Assembly (NCBI GenBank): GCA_900660155.1
Contig: CABFPE010000035.1
Location: 810,771-874,770 of the forward strand
Length of the DNA stretch: 64,000 nt
Direction: 5' to 3'
Origin: Hofstenia miamia
Taxonomy: Eukaryota; Xenacoelomorpha; Acoela; Hofsteniidae
The notes below the pieces were generated by a model, which searched no databases, was not told where the DNA came from, and saw only the letters and a program-made list of their open reading frames with translations. Shown here piece after piece: positions 11,441 to 23,128 of this stretch. Made by a program: the position numbers and the translations under genes. Position 1 is the first letter of the stretch. Each line of letters begins with the position of its first letter.

Positions 11441-11744
11441 GAAAAGTTGCAATCAGTGCAACATTAGGACAGATGAAAAATGGAAAGGGGGTACCTGTAC
11501 AATTCTTCAGCTGAAACCTGAAAGCAAGTGAAAAAACTATGGATCAACAAAGTTAGAAATGTTGGTACTCATTGAGACCTAATTTAGAGCATCAGAAAAT
11601 TCAGGCATTTTTTAATTGGTCGAAAATTTAGAGTGTACACTGACAATAGTGGACTAGCCTGGCTAAAAAAATTTTCTGGAGATAAGTCAGGGACAGTATT
11701 GAGATGGATTGAATATTTAAATGAGTTTACATTTACAGGACAAT
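11440..11744 (+). pseudogene. Gypsy RNase H remnant
   Basis: Readable blocks are DDRKVAISATLGQ, then PVQFFS and NLKASEKT, then FLIGRKFRVYTDNSGLAWLK and LRWIEYLNEFTF. These are the order and spacing of Ty3/Gypsy RNase H (F-S-R-x-L, then F-x-V-x-T-D-N/H-x-x-L-x-W-L). It ends just before the right LTR begins at 11745. It is a fossil. Confidence 0.75.
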
Positions 11745-13300
11745 TGTAGCATCATCCAAAAAGCAACTAAGCTGCTAGTGAAGAACAACGTCGAATGATT
11801 AACATTAATTGATTAATTGATTGTAAAATTTAGTTATTGATCTTAGTTATTTTTGTAAGATGCAACTAAGCTTTAATATTGTTCAAATTAAGAAAACTTG
11901 TTAGCTGATCAAGAAACAATTGACAAATTAAATTGAGCAAAATAACGCTTACGTAGGAACAGCCATATTGGCAGACGAATCATTTGAAATTTAAAATCGG
12001 CAGGTACTTTTGTAGAAATTTTATAAATAGCATTGATTCAACCATAATTTTGATGAACAATAAATTCTTCGGAGTTTATTTAATTTTCATTTCTACTCTT
12101 ATCTGGTTTGATTATTTAATAAAATGTGCAGCTAGGCAAGTTGTGTTTAGTAGTGGCTGGAATCCATCACGGGATCGATTCTAGGGTCTTTGTGCCAGTC
12201 ACGAAACCGCACCTATGTTACGGTTAGGAGTTTTTCAATACATGTATAAAATAATCATCAATCAATACATGTATGAAATAATCAATGCCTGAAACGACTG
12301 GATAGTCGACACCTAGGGATATATATATATATTCTTAAATGTAGGAGACTCGACTATAATTGACTTGATAAATGACCTTACATGTAATACTATTAAATGT
12401 AGGTGTAGGAAACTGCAATCTTATTATTTAAATAATTAAGCCGATAGTTTTACGGTAATGGCTATTCTAATATTTTGTAAATGCAGTTAGTGTCAATGCC
12501 CGGTTGCTTTATTAAATAAAAACAACTAACACTTTACAACTTTGAGTTTAAGTCAGTTACAACTTTACTTGAGTGCATACACCGAGCTAACGTAGGGTAC
12601 ACATAACCTGTCTCAGTNNNNNNNNNNNNNNNNNNNNNNNNNNNNNNNNNNNNNNNNNNNNNNNNNNNNNNNNNNNNNNNNNNNNNNNNNNNNNNNNNNN
12701 NNNNNNNNNNNNNNNNNNNNNNNNNNNNNNNNNNNNNNNNNNNNNNNNNNNNNNNNNNNNNNNNNNNNNNNNNNNNNNNNNNNNNNNNNNNNNNNNNNNN
12801 NNNNNNNNNNNNNNNNNNNNNNNNNNNNNNNNNNNNNNNNNNNNNNNNNNNNNNNNNNNNNNNNNNNNNNNNNNNNNNNNNNNNNNNNNNNNNNNNNNNN
12901 NNNNNNNNNNNNNNNNNNNNNNNNNNNNNNNNNNNNNNNNNNNNNNNNNNNNNNNNNNNNNNNNNNNNNNNNNNNNNNNNNNNNNNNNNNNNNNNNNNNN
13001 NNNNNNNNNNNNNNNNNNNNNNNNNNNNNNNNNNNNNNNNNNNNNNNNNNNNNNNNNNNNNNNNNNNNNNNNNNNNNNNNNNNNNNNNNNNNNNNNNNNN
13101 NNATACTGCTCTGTAACCTAAACAGTGATGGTTAATACTCAATTATGTAATTAACATAACTAGTTAATAAGAGAGGAAAGTCTGATGGTTCAACAAATGG
13201 GTAACACCTCACCTGCAGTTTACCAAACATTCCTTACCAGTAATTAGACACGGCGTAATAAGCTAGGTGGAGGATTTACAGAAAAGTGCAAAGGCATGTT
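11745..13300 (+). repeat. right LTR of Gypsy fossil 1
   Basis: It begins TGTAGCATCATCCAAAAAGC, the start shared with other copies, and continues with AACGTCGAATGATTA and GATGCAACTAAG. After the gap, AAACAGTGATGGTTAATAC and GTGCAAAGGCATGTTAC resemble the 3' third of the LTR at 52.6-53.5 kb. The right end is uncertain. Confidence 0.6.
12618..13102. other. assembly gap, 485 N
   Basis: An unbroken run of N inside the right LTR of Gypsy fossil 1. Any frame called across it is an artefact. Confidence 0.98.
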
Positions 13301-15434
13301 ACACAACAACACAGATTTTTGGACATCATTACTAATAAAAGAGGGCTTTCTCAAATGCTTTATCCACATTAGTAAAATGAATTATTAATCATTCCTTCTA
13401 TTAGTTTTCTAACTGCACACATATTTCATTTCAGTGTGCATGAACCCCTGGCGTTTTTTACAATTACTGTATAAAGGACCTATTTATTTTAGCAGATGAA
13501 ATGAATGAGATGCTTCCTCATTAATAATTGCTGGCTAATCTCATCACACAGTGCTTTAGTGTGGGCAATATCAACAGCCTAAAAGAACATCAAAAATTTG
13601 TGACTAATATACTCAAAGATTAAAGGCAATGCATTTTGATTTCAAATGAATCAACACACAAATAACAAGGTATGATGGTACTTTTACTTTCATCATCTAA
13701 GTATATTATAATATTTCCCATTTAATCAAGCATATTTTTAAATTTCCTCTTCAAACTAAATTATACATATTGATTTTTGCTATGTTTAATATCTTTATTT
13801 AGTCACATGTGTTTAAATATATTTTAACTAGCAACTTACTGAAGCAAAATTATACACATTGATTTTTGCTTTGTTGTGTCATTTGGATGATATTAACTGA
13901 ATATGTATTAAATTTTTCAAGTCATGAGTTTATACCATGGTTAATCCATTTTTTACCACATTTTTTCTCACTATATTGACCTATAAATTTTTATTTTGTA
14001 GTTTTCTCAAAATTCTTACTGATCTATCTTTTAAATACATGTGAATAATACATTATTTAATATCAATTTACAAGAATGTGTATGTTTATAACATGGTGTT
14101 GACTAATTTGATTAGCAGTATTGATATCTACAGATGGGAAATCAAGTGACAAATACAAAAACAGTGAAAATGTATTCTCATTTCTATGGCAACTACACAA
14201 TACAGGGGAAAAAACGTCAAATACAATACAAAGAATAACAAGTGTGTCATCAATTCCATACCAATTACAATATAGGCAGATAAGGAATTCATGTGATAAG
14301 GCTATAAAAGCAGTGAAAAGCAGAAAACCCACGTAATGTATACAACCACACAATAGTCATAAGCAAAATAAAACTGAAAAAATGTGAAAATTTGACAAAA
14401 GATTCAACAATCAGCAAATGTGTACATCACTGAATATCTGTATAAACTAAAAAGAAATGTAAAGAGAAGAATTCTTTGTAAAACTAATATATCAATAGCG
14501 TATTAATGAAAGCATCTATATGTACAAATCTTACTAATAGCATCAAATTAATAATTTTTTGGAAAGAAAATTGCCTTTATTATGTAAGTCTATATTTCAT
14601 ACACCTGTAATGTTTAAGTATAGCAAATATATTTTTCCATTTTGTATTTTTGAAAATAAATGTATTTTTACATATTTAAAAAATCAAGATGTAGCCCATA
14701 GAATGTAATTTATAGAAAATAGTGTATTAAATTTCTACATAAGCTAGCTAAACAATAGAGACACATGAAATTTTTTACAGATAATAAACTTAATCATTAA
14801 TCAACAATGTATTATCATAATGTGATATAGTACCTGATTATTCAGCTAACAATGCACTGTATATTAAAGAAAAATAGAGGTGCATGTAATAAATAAAACA
14901 TTCAAAATATATTAGCCTCCATAAATTAGTGAATCACTATAGCAAGTACATGAATCAATGACTATGCAACTGCCATGACGTCACTACAACACTCCCAGCA
15001 ATATCCACTACCTAACAAAGGCCATAAGTCAGAATATGATCGCCTTCCACACCCTCTCAACCAATAAGGAAAAAGTGTGATCTCATGGGCCCCATCTTTT
15101 CTACTTATACCTATATTTTGAATTATGTGCTTCCAAACAAACAAGATAATGAACAGTAAAAATAGTCAATTTAAAATTTATTTATATATTTCTTTTTTGA
15201 TTTGATTCAAATGATGATGCAATTTGAAATCAAAAGTTTCCTAATATTATTTTATATTTAATTGTCTTGATGCCAATTCCAAAGAAATTTTGATTAGAAA
15301 TTCAAGGTTGGAAATTTTTTAATCCATCATCAAAATGCAATAAACAATGGAGAATCCAGACAGCATCACTTACCATCACTTTTATTAAGAAAAGTCACTA
15401 CCACTTCCTTACATGAATTTTGTTTTAATAACTT

Positions 15435-15436
<2 letters not shown>
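13301..15436. other. AT-rich DNA, nothing recognised
   Basis: No domain-bearing frame and no obvious repeat ends. A 71-codon plus frame at 14121-14336 (MISTDGKSSDKYKNSEN...) has no recognisable domain and is mirrored by a minus-strand frame, so I do not call it a gene. Confidence 0.4.

Positions 15437-15470
<34 letters not shown>
15437..15470. repeat. (AT)n microsatellite
   Basis: A pure AT dinucleotide run of about 17 units, just left of a minus-strand LTR. Confidence 0.95.
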
Positions 15471-15472
<2 letters not shown>

Positions 15473-15497
15473 AGAGAAAAGCAAGCCTGTGATTCAG

Positions 15498-16376
15498 TGT
15501 AGAACCCTGAGGAAATCTACTGGGCAATAAAGCTCTACACAGTCTCCTTCTTCCCCAGATCAGATTTAGCTAAGCATTACTATTACTGTAGCATCTCCTA
15601 CTAGGCCCAATGTCCATTTATCTAAATCTAGTTTTTTGCAACCTGACTTAGCACTAGCTGGTTTGTTAATAATTAACTAACATTCTGCCATTACCAAAAA
15701 CTATCTGCATTCAAATTACTAAGTAAATTATTAGCAGCTTCCTAACCTACGTGTACAATAATTATTATAGCAAACAGTCTCATTATTGGTCAGATTATAG
15801 TAAAAAATTTGGATCTAGGAAAATAATTAATAAGTAACTTACATTTGTTGAACTAGCAATTTATTGAGTTTATTATCAAATACATGTTTGATTACAATTG
15901 ATAGTCAGCTAAATGGGTAATCAAAAAATCCTAGTCATACACCTAACCTAGAATTGCTCCCATCATGGGATCCTGACCACTACTTAACATGAACCATTTA
16001 GCTTGACAGTTGTAATATTTAAGCAAACCAGATAATAGAGCAAAATAAGTTATTTGAAGAATGTACTTCGACAATTGTTCCAACATTTCAATCCTATTTA
16101 TACTCTATTGAAATTTGTACCTGTTGATTTGAATTTTTGAATTAACTAGACACTTCTGCCTAGTAGGCTAAAAATAATGAGAAGTGAGTTCACCCTCAAT
16201 GTTTTGCCAAATCAGTATAACAACAAACCCTTGCTTTCACAATTTTTTGTATTTTAATTTATAAATCATAATCAGCACAATTCATCATTTAAGTTGCTTT
16301 GTTATTTTTAATCATCTTCTTCTTTCTTCTTTCTTTGATATTTGTTTTAGCAGCTTTCTTGATGGATTATGCTACA
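15498..16376 (-). repeat. minus-strand LTR, TGTA...TACA family
   Basis: On the plus strand it runs from TGTAGAACCCTGAGG to GGATTATGCTACA. On the minus strand it therefore starts TGTAGCATAATCC, like the solo LTR at 22030, and ends TTCTACA, like the LTR ending at 53480. A second, near-identical copy of its left 720 bp follows at about 16690-17412. I see no clear target duplication. Confidence 0.6.
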
Positions 16377-16559
16377 TTACTTTTATTTATGAATATAACA
16401 GAGATTAACTGAATAAAGTTGTAGTAAAAGTTTTATTAACTGATTGCACTCACTAATGCCCTATTTATACACAAAGAGATAATTAGAATTAAGCAAATTA
16501 GCCTGGCAATGGCAGAATTATAATAAAATACAGAAAAATCAATGATAGTAATTACAGAA

Positions 16560-16690
16560 TGAATCTGCAGCTGATGCTAAAAAGCAATTAAAGCTGAATA
16601 ACGTCGAATGATTATTAATTGAAATTAATTGTAATATTGTAATTAATCAACCTTGTTATTCTCTGTAAAATTCTATTAAAATTTGCTAAG
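16560..16690 (+). repeat. short plus-strand LTR fragment
   Basis: TGATGCTAAAAAGCAATTAAAGC and AACGTCGAATGATTATTAATTG match the first 130 bp of the LTR at 11745. This small plus-strand piece sits between two minus-strand LTR copies. Confidence 0.5.
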
Positions 16691-17412
16691 CAATAAAGCT
16701 CTACACAGTCTCCTTCTTCCCCAGATCAGATATAGCTAAGCATTACTATTACTGTAGCATCTCCTACTAGGCCCAAAGTCCATTTATCTAAATCTAGTTT
16801 TTTGCAACCTGACTTAGCACTAGCTGGTTTGTTAATAATTAACTAACATTCTGCCATTACCAAAAACTATCTGCATTCAAATTACTAAGTAAATTATTAG
16901 CAGCTTCCTAACCTACGTGTACAATAATTATTATAGCAAACAGTCTCATTATTGGTCAGATTATAGTAAACAATTTGGATCTAGGAAAATAATTAATAAG
17001 TAACTTACATTTGTTGAACTAGCAATTTATTGAGTTTATTATCAAATACATGTTTGATTACAATTGATAGTCAGCTAAATGGGTAATCAAAAAATCCTAG
17101 TCATACACCTAACCTAGAATTGTTCCCATCATGGGATCCTGACCACTACTTAACATGAACCATTTAGCTTGACAATTGTAATATTTAAGCAAACCAGATA
17201 ATAGAGCAAAATAAGTTATCTGAAGAATGTACTTCAACAAATGTTCCAACATTTCAATCCTATTTATACTCAAATTAAATTAGTACCTGTTGATTTGAAT
17301 TTTTGAATTAACTAGACACTTCTGCCTAGTAGGCTAAAAATAATGAGAAGTGAGTTCACCCTCAATGTTTTGCCAAATCAGTATATCAACAAGCCCTTGC
17401 TTTCACAATTTT
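16690..17412 (-). repeat. second copy of minus-strand LTR part
   Basis: A direct repeat of about 15521-16240. By eye some 15-20 differences lie in about 720 bp, so the copies are roughly 98 percent identical, which indicates a recent duplication. Its right edge abuts minus-strand Gypsy RT sequence. Confidence 0.75.
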
Positions 17413-17419
17413 GCAACAG

Positions 17420-18760
17420 ATGTAGGCAAAAGATAATAGACTAATGGGTTTAGTATATCAGGATCATGAAATTGTTTGCCATCTTCATACATATGACCTA
17501 ACAACTTAATCCTCTTAACACTATAAATACATTTTTCCTCATTTAATTTAAGTTTGCTCCATTCAAAAGCTTTTCAGATTATTGTCATGTTCTTCTTTCC
17601 AAAAAGATCAAATTTGCTGACCTACTTTTCCATAATTCTTTGAAATCCAAGGACTGCATTAGTTATTTTGAATGGTAAACATGTAAATTGAAAAAGTGTT
17701 CCTAAAACTTCAAAAGCAGTGAAGGGGTTATTCTTGGTAAAAATGGTGATTTGATGGCAAGCTGATAGTAGATCAAATTTGGAAACATATTTGCCTTCTG
17801 TGACATTTTTCAGAATGTTATCCACATTTTAACTGAAAAAGCATCAAATTTAGAATAAAGATTGACAGTCTGTGAATAGTCTATGATAATTCACAATTTA
17901 TGGGCTTGGTAACAAAGGCTTGTGTCCAACATGGAGAGAATTATTCCACTATAATTCCCAATAGTTGCTTAACTTCTACTTCAATGAAGCATTTATATTC
18001 AGGCTTTCTCTATCTAGATTTTCTAGCTATTTCTGCTTGGAATAGAATAGGTAGAGATAACCCTACACTAGATATACAAGGAAAGGATTTACATTCAAAT
18101 GAGATAAGACATCACCTCTCATTAGTACAAAGTTCTATGTGTTGATGTTGGGCAAGTATGTCCATTCCAATCAAAGTTTTTTTGAGCTTAAGTCACACAT
18201 TGCACCTCTGTTTTTTTAGTTGCAAAGATGCATTCACAAATCCCTTAGATCATATCATTGTTGAATTAGCTATTAGATTTCAACAAATGATTGAGAAATG
18301 AATGATTCAATAGATCCTGAATCACTTAGGGCTCTAGTGGGAATAGTGTCATTGATTAATATTGTAGAATATACAGTGGCTATAAAAGTTGAAGTAGAGT
18401 AGGTATTGATGGCACTAAGTACTGCAACATCAAGTAAGTTATTAATATCTTTGTACTTGTAGAAAATAGCAGCACTGGGTGATATACAAGCCTTGGTCCA
18501 GTGAGTGTTTTTGAAACACTTTCTGCATTTGCCTGATCTTGCTGAATAGTGAGTATGATCAGTCTTGTCACAGAAGTAACAGTTAGAAATACAATTCAAT
18601 GTTTTAGAAGCCACTACAGCTATAATAACTTTACTGCTTTTTTGATTTATTTTAGATTCTTGTCAATGCTTAATTTGATTGGAATAGGTATAATTGCTAT
18701 AACATTCTTCCTTTTCCTTTATGCTGTAGGGGTGAGGGATTCCTATAATCACTCCTGATC
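17420..18760 (-). mobile_element. Gypsy fossil 2 (gag, protease, RT pieces)
   Basis: Minus-strand Ty3/Gypsy remnant, broken. From right to left it shows three parts. First is a nucleocapsid-like part with Cys/His clusters (CYFCDKTDHTHYSARSGKC, then CRKCFKNTHWTKAC) in the frame at 18273-18614. Second is a retropepsin-like ALSDSGSIESFIS in the same frame. Third is an RT part at 17622-17825 with SKFDLLSACHQI, TAFEVLGTLFQFTCLPFKIT and FQRIMEK, matching the Gypsy blocks F-D-L-x-S-G-Y-H-Q-I and M-P-F-G-L-x-N-A. NEEKCIYSVKRIKLLGHMY further left belongs to the next RT block. LTR sequence of the same orientation lies immediately to the left. Several breaks are present. Confidence 0.75.
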
Positions 18761-19899
18761 AATTCATACTATTGTTAATCCAGTGACTCTGGTTTTAATA
18801 ACTGTAACATTCAGTTCAGGTTGGGAGTATATGATGTTAGAGGGTTTAAGCCTGATGCAGAACCATGCAAGAGAAGAAACTTGGCAACTGCTCCATTCTT
18901 CAAGGAAACCTCATGGTTCACCAATGAGACTCACAGCACAGGAATAGTGTTCTCAGTGATATTGTGTTATTTGTAACCTTGTAATTTATTGCATTGATTA
19001 CCCTTTTTATTATCAGTGAGCAAATAAAGAATGATAGCTCAACCAGGATGCTTTAGCTTATTATAATTCCTTACATATAATATCCCTACATTTATAAATT
19101 TACATGAAAGCCTGGAATACATGTGAGTAATCAATGCTGCTAGCAGAAAGCATGAAATGATCAATGGTTGGTTGGTTGAGATACAATCTAATACAGCAAC
19201 ACTATAGATAATGTAAGCTGACTGGCAGTGATTGGGGCTCATATGCACCTCATATGTATAATAAGTTTCATTATTAGTAACAGCAAATTTGGTTCTAAAT
19301 AGGGTTAGCCTACATTGAGTTATCAGATACATGTCTTATTTGTGAATGAATCAAGTGAAAGCTACAACAGATAAAAACCCCTAATCATAACCTTAATGTA
19401 AGAGCACATTGGTAGTCCTGGCTGCAGGCTGCACTGCACTTTTGAAAGGCTGTATTGTGCAGCTGCTTTGAAATACCTTTAGCCAGATCTGGGGACCACC
19501 TGCAGAATACTCTCATGCTTGAATTTTTAGCTTTCCATCAATATAATTAAATAACCTGAATAAAAATAACAGAGTAAATCCAGTAAAATTTGTTCATCAC
19601 AATCACAACCATTACTGCATATTTATACTAAATTTTTGTAAATAATTAAACAATCATTGAGTACCTGTTCTTTAATGTTGTTGACAGTTTTCCCTCTTTT
19701 TCTTTAACTGCTGATTTTGCACAATCTCAGCATTAATTAGCTCATGTGAGTTCATCTTTTAGTATTTTGTCAAACTGTTTTGTTGATATAACTAATATCA
19801 AAACTGGACTGTATATGATTGTACAAAGTAATCAAATGATAATAACTGTGTATTTATAATTTAATCAAATTATTATATTGTTAGTCTTATTTGTGTCCT
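18761..19899. other. AT-rich DNA with possible LTR scraps
   Basis: No gene recognised. A stretch near 18780-18960 and a CTGCAGGCTGCACTGC-containing patch near 19430 are less AT-rich and may be further LTR scraps, but I could not anchor them to a known copy. Confidence 0.3.
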
Positions 19900-21430
19900 T
19901 AGTTTCTCTTTATTTGACAACACAAGGATAATTAAATTTAGTTGCACTAGTATTCTTAACATAAGCCAATGACAACTCTACAGCCATTGCTAAGGATATG
20001 CATTGGTATTATTTAGCTCAAATAATCTAGCATGAAAAACATCAGAAACAAGTTCAGCCAACTGTAACATCCTCTACCAGGTGTCATTACTATTTATCTC
20101 CTTTTATTGTGTAACACTAGTCATAGTTTTGTGGGTAGGGATTTACTTAATTAGATACTGCTTTGGCTTTTGTTTCTACTAACACAATGTAACTAGATTT
20201 AACTGTTCACTATTTAGGTGATGAAGCCATGCAACAGTTTCTTTGATGATTGATGGTGGGCATCTGCCTGAAGCTGATCTCCACATCCAGTTTCACCAAA
20301 TCCTTCAATATTCCACTTGGTTGAGTTCCACACCTCAGCTCATCAATACAGTTTATGTGTACCTTATCCTAGCTCAGTGCATACTCAAGACATGACACAA
20401 TTTTAACTTAAACTCTATTTTGTAAAAGTGTTCTATTTGTTTGCAACCTGACTTGTTACTAGCTGCTTGCTTGATACTACATGTAGCCATTACTGAAATA
20501 TATTGGCATTTTTAAATATATTAGTATTGAGCAGCTTCCTAACTTAAATTAATACATGTACAGTCACTTTATTGGTCATTTATTGGTCATTAATTTGGAT
20601 CTAAAATAGTATTAATATATTTCCTAGGTTTTGGTAATCCAACAATTTGTTCACAGTTAATTATTTTGATACATGTATTAAATGATCACTAGTCAGCTAA
20701 TCAAGAGAAAAACTCCTACACCTAACATATGTGCACTTTCATGGTCTGGCACATGGAACCTTGAATCATTCTCTATGATGGATCCAGACCACTACTAAAC
20801 ACCACTCAATTAGCTTAACATTGTATTAAATAATCCAACTGTTATAGTAGAACAAAATAAGAATTCTGAATAAAATTCTTTATCAATTGCTTACAGTATT
20901 TAATTTGTATTTATAGTAATTCCAGAAAAGTACCTGTCAATTTCAAATTTAAACTTTTCTTCTGCCAAGATGGCGGCTAAAAATAATGGAAGCAAATTTG
21001 CCCCCTCATTTTGCCAAAAGTATTAATATCAACTGATACTAATCTCTCATTTCTGACACATATTGTTTCTTAGTTGCATAATACAAATAAATCTAAATTA
21101 ATCTAATTGATCTAAATACAATATTTCTAATCATTGTTTCTTTGATTTTATTCTCACATTTCTCAAGGTTGCAGCTTATTTTTGATTTGTTTGGATGATG
21201 CTACACCAACAATGTATCTCTTAGGAAGAGACTAGAATGTTCTACTTCATTGAAATCAGTGAAATTACATATCTGCCCAAGAATCTTAAGTCTATTAACA
21301 AATTCATAGAATGATTCACTTGTACTTTGCATGCATACCAGAAGCTGATGTGAATATATTGTGAGAAAATATTTGATGAATTGTTTATCCATCATTGTAA
21401 GGGCCTCATCAAAATTGGTTGCTGAATTTT
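19900..21430 (-). mobile_element. Gypsy gag remnant split by a solo LTR
   Basis: Minus-strand frame 21201-21395 reads MMDKQFIKYFLTIYSHQLL, then STSESFYEFVNRLKILGQIC and FTDFNEVEHSSLFLRDTLL. This is the pattern of a Gypsy-type gag (ESV.EFV.RLR.LA..C.F......IRD). To its left lies a complete LTR (20063-21205) flanked by CCAAC on both sides. Minus-strand sequence beyond it (AELVSDVFHARLFEL) may be the continuation of the gag. It is a fossil. Confidence 0.6.
20063..21205 (-). repeat. solo LTR with 5 bp target duplication
   Basis: The plus strand reads TGTAACATCCTCTACCAGG to GGATGATGCTACA, 1143 bp. The same 5 bp, CCAAC, stand at 20058-20062 and at 21206-21210, which is the expected target site duplication. 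No internal region is attached, so it is a solo LTR, inserted in minus orientation into an older gag remnant. Confidence 0.8.
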
Positions 21431-22029
21431 AAATATTAAAAATATCTGGACCAGCATGACAACAAAGGGGGGCCAATTTGTGAGTTGAATCTGTAAATTC
21501 ATTGATATGTGAGGGAAGGAGGGGCTTGAATTTCATTTTTAATAATATTGTAATAGAATTAGCTTGCTAACAAAGCTTTTAGTCAATAAATATACTGCTT
21601 GGAATAGATTATGATAATCACTAGATTTACATTATCAAGTAATTTAAATATGTAAGTTACAGGTGTTGTTTTTATGACACATTGGTTAAATACAATTGAG
21701 GAACTTGTACCAAGAAAAAATATATAACTTGAAAAGCCAATTGTGTATGGAAAGTTTGATAAAAATGTGGATGAGCAAGTAATACATGATGAATGCATGA
21801 TGGTAATTGGCCCATGAATTAATATAAAGACTTTCATTAAATGAATGGTACAATGACTAAGGAGAACAACTTGACACTGATATGCATTTTTGAATGACAA
21901 ATAGGATCATCAGAAGCATTTTATACAAAAGAAGAATTATGGGGGATGTCTAATATATGTTAGAATATGAAACTTCTTGAAGACATGTATTTGGAAAGAA
22001 AATTTGACCCCATTACAATTCAAGCTCAA

Positions 22030-23128
22030 TGTAGCATAATCCAAAACTAACTAAGCTGCTAAAAAAAGAATAGTCAGTCAAAGACAAATTAAGATCAAAT
22101 TGAAACTTGATTAGAAATTAATTATGAATTAGTTATCATCTTAATTACTTTTGTATGATGCAACTAAGAATTTATTAGTGAAAAAATTAAAATTAGTATT
22201 TGTTGATTCAACCAAGGGTGTGAACTTGCTTCCATTATTTTTAGCCATCTGCCAGATAAACAATTTGAAATTCAAATTGATATATACTTTTTGAGTTTGA
22301 ATATAAAAAGAGCAGAACCACAATTCCTATTTTTAGTTTAATATGGTTTGATTAATAATTACAATGTTCAGCTAAACAGTTTGTGCTCAGTAGTGGCAGG
22401 ATCCCACAATGGGAACTATTCTTGGTTCCTTGTTCCCAACCATGAACCCACACTTAAGTTAGGTATACAATTAGGAGTTTTTCTTCCCATTTAGCAAACT
22501 ATCAATTCCTTCTTACATGTATCAACAATAATGAACTCAATATAATGCTGTAATCCAAACATAGGTTTTTATAATTATATTCAAACTAGGTCTAAATTAA
22601 TGATGATAATGTGACCAATAATGTGACCTTGTATATATCATTTATTACATGTAGTTTAGGAAGCTGCTATTTATCTATCTTATTTAAGTAAAGCCAATAT
22701 ATTTTAGTAATGGCAAATCATGTATTTATTTAAACAAACAGCTAGTAACAATTGAGGTTGCAAGTACATAGTACACTTTACAAAACAAGCCTTGAGTAAG
22801 CACTGAGCTAGGATAGGGCACACATAAGTTTCTTCACTGAGCTGAGAGTCAAAACCAACTCAACAGCAATGAAGAGGAGTGATTGTTATTTGGCTTGGAG
22901 TTCAGTTTCAGGCAGAAGCTCAACCATTGAACAGCTGTCAAAGACACTGCAAAGCCTTCTCACCTAAATAGTGTTGGTTACATCATGCATTAATTATAGT
23001 TACTGGAGTATATATAACATAAAGGCTAAGCAGTTTGAGAAAAGTACATCTTTAACCCCTAATTTACCATAAAATCATATTGCAATAATTTAGGGAATGG
23101 ATATCAAGGCCTGGTAGAAGATGCTACA
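22030..23128 (+). repeat. solo LTR, plus orientation
   Basis: It begins TGTAGCATAATCCAAAAC and ends CCTGGTAGAAGATGCTACA, 1099 bp. The bases TCAA precede the start and follow the end, consistent with a 4 bp target duplication. It is in inverted orientation to the neighbouring LTR at 20063-21205 and shares its internal landmarks (CACTGAGCTAGGATA, CACCTAAATAGTG). Confidence 0.75.

Larger units (their letters stand above)
7638..13300 (+). mobile_element. Ty3/Gypsy LTR retrotransposon fossil 1
   Basis: An old, clearly broken Gypsy element in plus orientation. The left LTR is about 7638-8847 and the right LTR runs from about 11745 to about 13300, the latter containing an assembly gap. Between them are gag-like coding sequence (9209-10310), a retropepsin-like region (10440-10790) and an RNase H-like region (11440-11740). 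Polymerase is only partly present. The two LTRs align through shared landmarks (AGTTAGG / GGTTAGGAG, TAGGAAGCTGC, CACCTAAATAGTG in related copies) but differ heavily, so the element is old. Part of another LTR lies inside it in reverse orientation at about 11270-11440. Many breaks are present. The same LTR family recurs at 15.5-17.4, 20.1-21.2, 22.0-23.1 and 52.6-53.5 kb. Confidence 0.75.

Noticed and set aside
12534-13142. 202-codon minus frame spanning the 485-N gap
   Set aside because: Almost all residues are undefined because of N; the ends have no protein features.
14121-14336. 71-codon plus frame
   Set aside because: No domain, mirrored by a 96-codon minus frame, composition like the surrounding DNA.
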